64,000 nucleotides of DNA from JBBQZO01 sp038207625. Its GTDB lineage: Bacteria > Pseudomonadota > Gammaproteobacteria > Burkholderiales > Burkholderiaceae_D. The stretch lies in assembly GCA_038207625.1 (NCBI GenBank), contig JBBQZO010000025.1:31642-95641 (forward strand). The letters are read 5' to 3'. The position numbers were made by a program, and so were the translations under genes. Under the pieces are notes generated by a model. The model saw only the letters and a list, made by a program, of their open reading frames with translations. It did not search any database and was not told where the DNA came from. Below, piece after piece: positions 58,512 to 64,000 of the stretch. Position 1 is the stretch's first letter, and the number at the start of each line of letters is the position of its first letter.

Positions 58512-58823
58512 ATCGCTTGGCAAGCTATTGCGTTCGAAGGCAAGACTGCTGCTCAATTCAAACGACAACAAGTCGTCACCGCCAATGGCAGGGCCGATTC
58601 CGGTCATTGGCGTGGACAACAACTGCTGCGCAGGAAGAACTTCCGGCATTTTTTCCGCGCGGGCAACTTGGATCAAAGATACTGGCGATTCCTCGATCTG
58701 AGAACGAAGACCGTGTCCATCGTTGAGAATAACGCGGAGTATCGATTCACAGCCTGCAAGAAATCCTAGAATGCCAAAAATAGCAACTATTTTGATAAGT
58801 TGACTGTACAGTCGTTTATTCAT
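58503..58823 (-). CDS. Cassette lipoprotein of unknown function
   Basis: A 106-aa protein with a signal segment (IVAIFGILGFLAGC) and a clear lipobox LAGC; the rest is polar. Probably a membrane-anchored lipoprotein. The stop lies within the following attC site, so its last residues are encoded by attC. The ATG at 58823 follows AGGA; a GTG two codons upstream is possible. Confidence 0.65.
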   Translation of the reverse strand: MNKRLYSQLIKIVAIFGILGFLAGCESILRVILNDGHGLRSQIEESPVSLIQVARAEKMPEVLPAQQLLSTPMTGIGPAIGGDDLLSFELSSSLAFERNSLPSDSK

Positions 58824-58948
58824 GTTCACAATTTCCTATAAACGGATATAGATTCGGCCTCGTTCGCAAACGGGCCGAGCTGACGCAGTAGACGGCGCCG
58901 ACGCCACGCTGCCGAAACACTACCTACTTAAACACCGAACCGGTACGC
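58824..58948. other. Cassette leader with relic of a repeated cassette
   Basis: About 125 bases without a gene. It contains CCGAACCGGTACGCGGC at 58934-58950, identical to a stretch of the ORF-poor cassette at 63571-63855, so it is probably a relic of that family. Confidence 0.55.
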
Positions 58949-59039
58949 GGCCAATGCGGGAATTAAGCCGCCGCCGGCCCGGGACGATTGCTTTATGAGT
59001 TGCCCGACCCCGGCGGGCGGCTTGAATGAATTGTTAGGA
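58949..59039 (-). repeat. attC site
   Basis: On the minus strand it runs from TCCTAAC through the classic AATTCATTCAAGCCG to GCGGCTTAATTC and a weak core ATTGGCC. The arms are GCCGCCCGCCGG and CCGGCGGCGGC. It follows the 99-aa gene's stop by 8 bases. Confidence 0.85.
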
Positions 59040-59046
59040 ACGAACT

Positions 59047-59346
59047 CTAGGAACAGAAGTCGTCGTGGTCTGGGGCCATGCGGTGGCTCGCAAACTCCTG
59101 CAGTGAGCTGAATATTTCAGTCTCAGGCCACCGCAGATTCTTTTCCGCTTGAAAACTCAAGTGCACGACCGCAACTCGAAAGGACCCATCCTCCAGTGCG
59201 AACAGCACATCATCACAATCTTGGCGATACGCCAATGAGCGTACGCCAATTCCCCATAGGACGTGACCTCGCGGAACCTCGCGAAGAAGTTCATCGACTC
59301 CGTTGGCCGGGCTGGTTGATGAGTGCCAGGGGATGAGCCATTCCAT
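59047..59346 (-). CDS. Cassette-borne hypothetical protein
   Basis: A 99-aa soluble acidic protein with LAYRQDCDDVLFALEDGSF and VVHLSFQAEKNLRWPETE. This recalls small conserved proteins found in many bacterial accessory regions, without known function. It begins 11 bases after the core of the upstream attC, as usual in integron cassettes. Confidence 0.7.
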   Translation of the reverse strand: MEWLIPWHSSTSPANGVDELLREVPRGHVLWGIGVRSLAYRQDCDDVLFALEDGSFRVAVVHLSFQAEKNLRWPETEIFSSLQEFASHRMAPDHDDFCS

Positions 59347-59356
59347 GCTTTCTAGT

Positions 59357-59430
59357 GCCTAACGTTCAAGCTCATCGGCGGCCTTGGCGCGCAGCGACAA
59401 GGGTGTCCGGTGGAGCGCATTGTCGGGTAT
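59357..59430 (-). repeat. attC site
   Basis: Minus-strand order: ACCCGAC, ATGCGCTCCACCGG, a short loop, CCGATGAGCTTGAAC and core GTTAGGC, which is perfect. It is of the short (74-base) class. It lies 66 bases beyond the secreted protein's stop. Confidence 0.85.
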
Positions 59431-59496
59431 CCCGGTGAATGTCTGGACTTCATTCATGGCTACTATCTCGCTGACTTTGGAGCTAAACACGTTATA

Positions 59497-59937
59497 TCAG
59501 CCTGACCAGGCTTGAGCGTAGACCGCATTCCACTGATAAGCCTTTCGCACATGGCTGTCGGATCTGCAATTGGTAGGCCATACCAAGCCGTGTAGATTGG
59601 CGCCCAGTTTCCCGATTGTTTGACAACATATGCATCTATCTTTTAGTTGACGTTCCAGAATCATCGGCTGCAATTTTCCAGGCAAAGTGGTGACACACAT
59701 GGAGGGAACGAGTTCGGGACCACCCGCTACCGTGCTACGGCGAACCGCAGCTTCGAATACTTCAATCTGACGAAGACACTCGGCCTGTTTCCCACTAGGC
59801 AAAATTCCGACGTTGACTGATTTAACGGTGCCAAGATTGCCTTCTGCCATTGTGCCGTAGATTGCATAGACAGGCGTCTGTGCAGATGCGAGCTGGCACA
59901 AACTCGCAAGTAACGCAGTGATGATAGGACGGTGCAT
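59497..59937 (-). CDS. Cassette-borne secreted protein
   Basis: A 146-aa protein with a signal peptide (MHRPIITALLASLCQLASA) and several cysteines (CLRQIE, CVTTL, CICCQ, NCRS), suggesting disulphide bonds in the periplasm or outside. No family recognised. It begins 10 bases after an attC core. Confidence 0.65.
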   Translation of the reverse strand: MHRPIITALLASLCQLASAQTPVYAIYGTMAEGNLGTVKSVNVGILPSGKQAECLRQIEVFEAAVRRSTVAGGPELVPSMCVTTLPGKLQPMILERQLKDRCICCQTIGKLGANLHGLVWPTNCRSDSHVRKAYQWNAVYAQAWSG

Positions 59938-59947
59938 GTATTCGGAT

Positions 59948-60037
59948 ACTCAACGTTGACGTGAGCGGCTGGCCGCCCGGAAATTAACAATGAACTGCGC
60001 CGTTTTCGGCCAGTCCGACTCGACGGAACTGTTGGGA
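59948..60037 (-). repeat. attC site
   Basis: A member of the 90-base class: TCCCAAC, TCGAGTCGGACTGGCC, then GGGCGGCCAGCCGC and perfect core GTTGAGT (minus strand). It lies 10 bases after the stop of the small membrane protein. Confidence 0.9.
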
Positions 60038-60047
60038 AGAATGACTT

Positions 60048-60266
60048 CTACAATTTAGTTGTTTCTTCGGATTTTTTCCGAACGTAGTCAACGATGCCAT
60101 AAATCACTATGGCGATTCCACCCAGAATGGCAATGAATCCAACAATCAGATCGTCCCACCCCTTCCCCGGCGGTGGACCGTCGATCACATTAAGTAGACC
60201 GATAAAAAAAATTATCGGACCAAGCACAAGCGGTGGGAATTTTTCCCAAGGAAGAAATCCAAGCAT
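60048..60266 (-). CDS. Cassette-borne small membrane protein
   Basis: A 72-aa protein with two hydrophobic helices (LVLGPIIFFIGLLNV and LIVGFIAILGGIAIVIYGI). The ATG at 60266 follows AGGGGGA at 6 bases; the longer frame would run into the upstream attC. Function unknown. Confidence 0.7.
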   Translation of the reverse strand: MLGFLPWEKFPPLVLGPIIFFIGLLNVIDGPPPGKGWDDLIVGFIAILGGIAIVIYGIVDYVRKKSEETTKL

Positions 60267-60307
60267 ACGTCCCCCTCTTCCGTAATTCCTTCGAAAATGA
60301 AATAAAC

Positions 60308-60379
60308 GCCCAACGTCCAAAGTAACAGGCTGCTGGAGCGCGCAGCGCGAAAGCAGGCCGGTTGACTGCCAAGTTGGGA
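60308..60379 (-). repeat. attC site
   Basis: Short class (72 bases). Minus strand: TCCCAAC, TTGGCAGTC, CCGGCCTGC, a loop, GCAGCCTGTTAC and perfect core GTTGGGC. It lies one base behind the stop of the DUF1851-like gene. Confidence 0.85.
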
Positions 60380-60380
60380 A

Positions 60381-60803
60381 TCACGCGTAGCCGTGCGACG
60401 CGGCAACGAGAATCATGAATTCGCGGAACTTTCCCGTTGTGTACGACTCCAGCGACTCGTCACCGCCCAAGTGTGGATATGGTAGAGGAATATAAACCTG
60501 ATCTTTAGCTAGTGGGCCAAGGATGGCGGCGAGCCGCTCCACATGAAGCGGGCGTAACACATATTCAGCGAAACCAGCGTCGTCCAGGATGTTGTGTCGG
60601 AATTCAGCGACGTCGGAAAACTGCCCGTACTGCTTGTAGGATTCACGAAAAGGATGAAGTACCGCGTATTCAGGCGAAATCGACATTGTGACGAACATAT
60701 GCCCCAAGAAAGAATATCCAACGACTTGATCAAAGTTCCCGACGTTGCCGCCCCACCCGCCGAAATCGTCAAGTGGCTTCGGTGATTCGAAGAGAACGTA
60801 CAT
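60381..60803 (-). CDS. DUF1851/Tdi1-like protein (candidate immunity protein)
   Basis: A 140-aa protein whose pattern GYSFLGHMFVT...EYAVLHPFRESYKQYG and DQVYIPLPYPHLGGDESLE resembles DUF1851, the domain of the T6SS immunity protein Tdi1. Immunity proteins of this type bind toxin ADP-ribosyltransferases. No toxin gene is adjacent. Translation appears to begin right at a collapsed attC: GTTGGGAG sits where a ribosome site belongs. The assignment is tentative. Confidence 0.55.
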   Translation of the reverse strand: MYVLFESPKPLDDFGGWGGNVGNFDQVVGYSFLGHMFVTMSISPEYAVLHPFRESYKQYGQFSDVAEFRHNILDDAGFAEYVLRPLHVERLAAILGPLAKDQVYIPLPYPHLGGDESLESYTTGKFREFMILVAASHGYA

Positions 60804-60832
60804 TTATGACTCCCAACGTTGATTGGACGAAT
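60804..60832 (-). repeat. attC remnant
   Basis: Only about 24 bases of an attC remain between two genes: GTCCAAT-like left core and GTTGGGA right core without a palindromic arm. It probably no longer recombines, leaving the two flanking genes in one cassette. Confidence 0.5.
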
Positions 60833-61090
60833 CTAGGTCACATCGAGATCGGTTGGAAATTCACTGGCCTCAATCCATTGTTCTTCAGTCAATCCGTCGG
60901 GTGCATTTCGCCGATGCCACGCCCTGTTGAGATGAGAAAAGACATGCCCCAAATCAATTCTAAAATTCACTTCATCGTACTCATGATCATTTTCAATTTC
61001 GAAAATCAAATTAGATAAATGCTCTTTTGCATCTTCCAGTTCATACATCAGTCCGCTCCAGCCAAGCGGCGCCGTTTCCTTAGTAATCAT
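60833..61090 (-). CDS. Cassette-borne 85-aa protein, paralog A
   Basis: An 85-aa soluble acidic protein beginning MITKETAP and containing LMYELEDAKEHLS and RIDLGHVFSHLNRAW. It is about two-thirds identical to, and exactly as long as, the protein at 61690-61947. No named family is recognised. An ATG further upstream would lie in attC, so 61090 is taken. Confidence 0.75.
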   Translation of the reverse strand: MITKETAPLGWSGLMYELEDAKEHLSNLIFEIENDHEYDEVNFRIDLGHVFSHLNRAWHRRNAPDGLTEEQWIEASEFPTDLDVT

Positions 61091-61108
61091 ATCGAAATCC
61101 GAAAAAAT

Positions 61109-61172
61109 GGCCAACGTTTGAGTTCAGGCCGCAGCCCGTCTGGGCTGTCGCGCGTGCAACGAATTGTTGGGC
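61109..61172 (-). repeat. attC site
   Basis: Short class (64 bases). Minus strand: GCCCAACAATTCGTTGC, a loop, GGCCTGAACTCAAAC, and core GTTGGCC. The last 18 codons of the 148-aa gene lie in this site. Confidence 0.85.
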
Positions 61173-61570
61173 GCCAACTGCACGGGAGCATCCATCCCGG
61201 CAACCACGATGCGCTCATTGTGAGTCAGCGCAATGCACCACGCGCCGACTTCCGGAAATGCACAAATATCGTAGTCCTGCCAAGGCTCACGCTGCAGGTA
61301 GAAACTGGCGAAATTCATCCAGCTTGACCTAACAACCTTTCCGTAGTTCTCAAAGTAGAGCAGCACCTGAGTTTCTTGCGGAACGAGAGTGGCCATGCCG
61401 TCTACAGTAACATCTGCCCCAAGAACCCGACAGGCAAGAGGTGCGGAACTAGATATTGTGCTCGAAAGGTACTCTTTGGTGATTTCGCGAAGGCGATCTA
61501 CTTGCGAATTCGCCGCTTCCGCCTCAAGAGCATCACCGAATTCAAGCAATTCTTCGTTCATAGACGGCAT
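61124..61570 (-). CDS. Cassette-borne hypothetical protein ending inside attC
   Basis: A 148-aa protein: an acidic helical start (NEELLEFGDALEAEAANSQVD), a middle strand-rich part and a C-terminal tail (NNSLHARQPRRAAA) coded by the attC itself. Domain unknown. ATG at 61570; 61561 also possible. Confidence 0.65.
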   Translation of the reverse strand: MPSMNEELLEFGDALEAEAANSQVDRLREITKEYLSSTISSSAPLACRVLGADVTVDGMATLVPQETQVLLYFENYGKVVRSSWMNFASFYLQREPWQDYDICAFPEVGAWCIALTHNERIVVAGMDAPVQLAPNNSLHARQPRRAAA

Positions 61571-61592
61571 TCAGCACATACCTATTATTGGC

Positions 61593-61683
61593 GCCCAACG
61601 TAATGGTGAGCGGCGGGCCGCCCGTAGATTGAACAACGAACTGCGCCGCGTCCGGCCAGTCCGACTCGACCTAAATGTTGGGC
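61593..61683 (-). repeat. attC site
   Basis: 90-base class with cores GCCCAAC and GTTGGGC, both perfect, and arms TCGGACTGGCC and GGCGGCCCGCCGC. It follows paralog B's stop by six bases. Confidence 0.9.
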
Positions 61684-61689
61684 GATTCT

Positions 61690-61947
61690 CTATAGCGGAG
61701 AGAGGTCGTCCGGAAATTGACTTGCTTGCTCCCACTGTTCGTCATTCAAATCATCAGGGATATCACGACGATTCCATGCCCGGTTCAGGTGAGAAAAAAC
61801 ATGTCCAAGGTCGATACGTAGATTTCCTTCGCCGTACTCAGGATCACTTTCCATTTCGACAATTAGTTGCGACAGGTGCTCCTTAGCGTCTTCCAGTTCG
61901 TACATGAGCATAGCCCAGCCGACCGGCGCCGTTTCCTTTGTAATCAT
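61690..61947 (-). CDS. Cassette-borne 85-aa protein, paralog B
   Basis: An 85-aa protein, MITKETAPVGW start and RIDLGHVFSHLNRAW core. It is close to paralog A 600 bases away. The longer frame upstream would cross the attC, so the ATG at 61947 is used. Confidence 0.75.
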   Translation of the reverse strand: MITKETAPVGWAMLMYELEDAKEHLSQLIVEMESDPEYGEGNLRIDLGHVFSHLNRAWNRRDIPDDLNDEQWEQASQFPDDLSPL

Positions 61948-61965
61948 AGCAAATCTCGGTGGCGT

Positions 61966-62022
61966 ACCCAACGTTTGAATTAACGGGCGCCGCCAGGCGT
62001 CCCGTTGAATGAGGAGTTCGAC
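61966..62022 (-). repeat. attC site
   Basis: The shortest site (57 bases): GTCGAAC, TCATTCAACGGGACGCC, GGCGCCCGTTAATTCAAAC, core GTTGGGT. The arms pair well. The lipoprotein gene runs into it. Confidence 0.85.
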
Positions 62023-62447
62023 GGATCGCGCACACAGATGTGCAACGTGATAGCAACGGCCGCCAAATATGCCACATGAGTGACAACCAGAATGATACCT
62101 CCGTAACGAACTGTACCCCAGAGGTTGATGGTTTGCACCACGCACCACAACACCAGACCGCCAATGGCGGCCTCCGTAAGGCTTACCAGAGCCACGGAGA
62201 GCCTGGATCGAAATTTAGCTCGCACATAAATGAATGCCAGCGGCCAAACGTACATAGCCACTAAAGGAATTTCTTCAAGGGATTTGAACTTCACGTCATG
62301 GGCCTGCACCAGCACTTGAGTGGATGGTTTGTTCAATCGAACTTCTTCGCCGGCAGGTTCTTTGGAAGAACATTGTGCCAGTGGAAGGAAGAAGCAGATC
62401 AGAATCACAACTGCGAAAAATCGCTTAACTCGTTCCGCGAGATGCAT
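61980..62447 (-). CDS. Cassette-borne membrane lipoprotein
   Basis: A 155-aa protein with a lipobox-like start (CFFLPLAQCSS) and three later hydrophobic helices, indicating an inner-membrane protein. The stop lies inside the short attC, so about 14 residues come from attC. Function unknown. Confidence 0.65.
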   Translation of the reverse strand: MHLAERVKRFFAVVILICFFLPLAQCSSKEPAGEEVRLNKPSTQVLVQAHDVKFKSLEEIPLVAMYVWPLAFIYVRAKFRSRLSVALVSLTEAAIGGLVLWCVVQTINLWGTVRYGGIILVVTHVAYLAAVAITLHICVRDPSNSSFNGTPGGAR

Positions 62448-62455
62448 ATAGGTCC

Positions 62456-62546
62456 GTCTAACGTTGACGTGAGCGGCTGGCCGCCCGAAAATTAAACAAT
62501 GAACTGCGCTGTATCCGGCCAGTCCGACTCGACGGAACTGTTATGA
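62456..62546 (-). repeat. attC site
   Basis: 90-base class: TCATAAC, TCGAGTCGGACTGGCC, GGGCGGCCAGCCGC, core GTTAGAC. The stop codon TAA of the small membrane protein overlaps its first core. Confidence 0.88.
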
Positions 62547-62843
62547 CACACGGGCTTTGCTTCGAACCAGGTAACGGTAACGAAGATAAAACACGAATGC
62601 TAAAAGTACCACCAAGAGCGCTGGAATGCCAATGACAAAAATTGCGTACCCGGGAAAAACGCGTTCGATTAGCCAGGCTAGCCCGCAGCCAGTTACAGGA
62701 AAAAACACCAGCCCAGGAAGGATAGACGTTCCGCCGACGGCGCCACCGGTTCGCATGGCGTCGACGGCCTTCCCCCAAGCTGCCGTGATATCGAGCATTA
62801 GCGAAGCTGCGGCAAGCAAGACGGCAAGTATGAGATAAAGCAC
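62541..62843 (-). CDS. Cassette-borne small membrane protein
   Basis: A 100-aa protein with three hydrophobic segments (LILAVLLAAASLML, LPGLVFFPVTGCGLAWLI, AIFVIGIPALLVVLLAFVF) and a basic tail. It starts with GTG. No known family. Confidence 0.65.
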   Translation of the reverse strand: MLYLILAVLLAAASLMLDITAAWGKAVDAMRTGGAVGGTSILPGLVFFPVTGCGLAWLIERVFPGYAIFVIGIPALLVVLLAFVFYLRYRYLVRSKARVS

Positions 62844-62865
62844 GATCAGTGGGCCTCAATGTCGG

Positions 62866-62957
62866 GCATAACGTTCAAGCTAAGCGGATGGCCGCCAGCG
62901 GATTAAATTACGGACACCGGCGCGCACCGGCCAGTCCGCTTGAGCGCCGGGTTGGCC
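62866..62957 (-). repeat. attC site
   Basis: 90-base class with GGCCAAC and core GTTATGC. The arms GCGGACTGGCC and GGCGGCCATCCGC pair. It ends repeated cassette A. Confidence 0.85.
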
Positions 62958-63150
62958 GATGCGCGTGAGCTTGCAACGAACGGCGCGACCGAAGCCGACA
63001 TGCCTGAACCGCCACCAGCCAAAACGCAAGACCTTGCCACTGCCCGCGATGCCGCCACGGACCAAACCTTTACCGAAGCCGCACGGCTCGAAAACCACCG
63101 GCCCAAACACCGATTTGATTCGCGGCGTGTGCCGATCAAAACCTTGCAAC
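62958..63150 (-). mobile_element. ORF-poor cassette, copy A
   Basis: Body of a cassette without a convincing gene. It is about 80% identical to the copies at 63661-63855 and 63946-64000. Reading frames are open on both strands and substitutions show no clear preference for one frame. Confidence 0.6.
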
Positions 63151-63244
63151 GACCAACGTGATGGTGAGTGACTGGCCGCCCGGAAATAAAACTATAAACT
63201 GCGCCGCATCCGGCCAGTCCGCCGACTCGACCTAATTGTTGGGC
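63151..63244 (-). repeat. attC site
   Basis: 90-base class: GCCCAAC, TCGGCGGACTGGCC, GGGCGGCCAGTCACTC, core GTTGGTC. It follows the barstar-like gene's stop by five bases. Confidence 0.87.
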
Positions 63245-63249
63245 AATAG

Positions 63250-63567
63250 CTACCAAATTTTCCACCAAGGCTTTTCGGCTAATGGAAGTACTTCAAAATG
63301 GATATGAACATTCGTCGCGTCACTGGCGATTCGCTGCAAAACTCTATAGAACGTGCCGCCTCGGAATACTTGCACTTGCGACATATATGTGAATCGAAGC
63401 TCACATTCACCAGGCCAACCAGGTCCTCCGGCCGTTATAGCATCGTTGAACGCGTCAAGATTGCAGCCAAAATATTCCGCCCCGTCGGGCCGCGTGACGT
63501 CCAGATACGTCTGCCAAAACTCTGATTCACAGGTTACGTCACTGCAGTCGATGACTATTGTTCGCAT
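63250..63567 (-). CDS. Barstar-like ribonuclease inhibitor
   Basis: A 105-aa protein with the barstar fold pattern: an N-terminal strand (MRTIVIDCSDV), a helix with TYLDVTRPDGAEYFGCNLDAFNDAI and a final GFP-like strand. Barstar blocks barnase-type RNases and related toxins. No RNase gene is near, so this would be an orphan immunity gene. ATG at 63567; the attC core TTG lies just upstream. Confidence 0.72.
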   Translation of the reverse strand: MRTIVIDCSDVTCESEFWQTYLDVTRPDGAEYFGCNLDAFNDAITAGGPGWPGECELRFTYMSQVQVFRGGTFYRVLQRIASDATNVHIHFEVLPLAEKPWWKIW

Positions 63568-63570
63568 ACC

Positions 63571-63660
63571 GCCCAACGTAGAGCTGTGCGGCTGGCCGCC
63601 AGCGGATTAAATGATGACCTGCGGCGCACCCGGCCAGTCCGAACGAGCGCCATGTTGGCC
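63571..63660 (-). repeat. attC site
   Basis: 90-base class: GGCCAAC, TCGGACTGGCC, GGCGGCCAGCCGC and perfect core GTTGGGC. Practically identical to the site at 63856-63945. Confidence 0.9.
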
Positions 63661-63855
63661 GATGCGCGTGAGCTTGCAACGAACGGCGCGACCGAAGCCG
63701 ACATGCCGGAACCGCCACCAGCCGAAACGCAAAACCTTGCCATTATCCGCGATGCCGCCACGAACCAAAACATTACCGAAGCCATGCCGCTGAAAAACCA
63801 CCGGACCAAAACGCCGAACCGGTACGCGGCGCATGCAGCCAAAAAACCTGGCAAC
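63661..63855 (-). mobile_element. ORF-poor cassette, copy B
   Basis: The body between the two identical attC sites. It shares more than 45 bases exactly with the start of copy C. No gene is convincing in it. Confidence 0.6.
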
Positions 63856-63945
63856 GGCCAACGTAGAGCTGTGCGGCTGGCCGCCAGCGGATTAAATGAT
63901 GACCTGCGGCGCACCCGGCCAGTCCGAACGAGCGCCATGTTGGCC
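63856..63945 (-). repeat. attC site
   Basis: 90-base class, near-identical to the site 285 bases to the left, with core GTTGGCC. It closes copy C of the repeated cassette. Confidence 0.9.
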
Positions 63946-64000
63946 GATGCGCGTGAGCTTGCAACGAACGGCGCGACCGAAGCCGTTATGCCGGAACCGC
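63946..64000 (-). mobile_element. ORF-poor cassette, copy C (cut by window end)
   Basis: First 55 bases of a third copy of the repeated cassette, identical to copy B except at the last few positions. The rest lies beyond the window. Confidence 0.6.

Larger units (their letters stand above)
58420..64000 (-). mobile_element. Integron gene-cassette array (distal part)
   Basis: Thirteen attC-like sites and one collapsed remnant separate short minus-strand genes, each site lying directly behind a gene. The orientation is uniform, so attI and a possible integrase would lie past base 64000. No intI reading frame is in the window. Cassettes are about 285-590 bases and carry mainly unknown small proteins. 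The structure is a chromosomal integron or an integrase-less cluster of attC sites; the window alone cannot decide. Confidence 0.88.

Noticed and set aside
62880..63268. Long minus-strand frames rich in Arg/Gly across the ORF-poor cassettes
   Set aside because: Plus and minus frames are open at the same time, starts are TTG inside attC, and differences between copies do not favour any frame.
58420..64000. CRISPR array as explanation for the repeats
   Set aside because: Repeats are 57-94 bases, imperfect and palindromic, spaced by genes of different length; no short direct repeats with uniform spacers and no cas genes.

Overview
The window is a stretch of high-GC bacterial chromosome, most consistent with a betaproteobacterium of the Oxalobacteraceae (Massilia/Duganella-like). 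This is inferred from codon use, from housekeeping order (dapC-dapD-pilU, then arsC-like-dapE-prmB) and from protein types. No rRNA, tRNA, CRISPR array or insertion sequence was seen.

From 0 to 31 kb the content is mostly ordinary chromosome: an NRAMP-like transporter, a REC-PAS-GGDEF protein, a three-gene minus-strand flavoenzyme/kinase operon (AGPS-like, GlpD-like, FGGY kinase) with a divergent AraC regulator, lysine/diaminopimelate biosynthesis genes, pilU, an ABC-F protein, CheW, an HDOD protein, arfB, a FapA-like protein, ompR-envZ, a PPOX-type flavoprotein, fosA and an SRPBCC protein. At 28.8-31.6 kb there is an iron/redox cluster: rubrerythrin, an Fe-S oxidoreductase, an EncFtn-type ferritin and DUF3501, without an encapsulin shell gene.

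From 31.9 to 53 kb: a TPP riboswitch leads into a TonB-dependent receptor, convergent with an outer-membrane protein, a NadR-like kinase and a PnuC-family transporter. A cytochrome cluster follows (SHP-type, diheme, cytochrome b) with a QseBC-like two-component system. Then come an HpaR-like MarR regulator with a palindromic operator, a bestrophin channel, an acetate CoA-transferase, an S46 peptidase, a lower-GC insertion with a nucleotidyltransferase-fold gene, SppA, an SSS symporter and a sugar isomerase/epimerase.

From 53 to 58.4 kb genes become small and accessory: AraC with PAS, DUF1810, two GNAT enzymes, a lipoprotein, two VOC proteins and a RibD-type reductase. From about 58.42 kb to the end lies the most unusual region: an integron gene-cassette array read on the minus strand. 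I find thirteen recognisable attC sites plus one collapsed remnant, each site bounded by core-like 7-mers and an imperfect palindrome. The cassettes carry tiny, mostly unknown proteins: lipoproteins, membrane peptides, a barstar-like inhibitor, a DUF1851-like protein and a duplicated 85-aa family. A near-identical ORF-poor cassette occurs three times. No integrase gene is in the window. The orientation puts attI and any intI beyond base 64000, so the window shows the distal, older end of the array.
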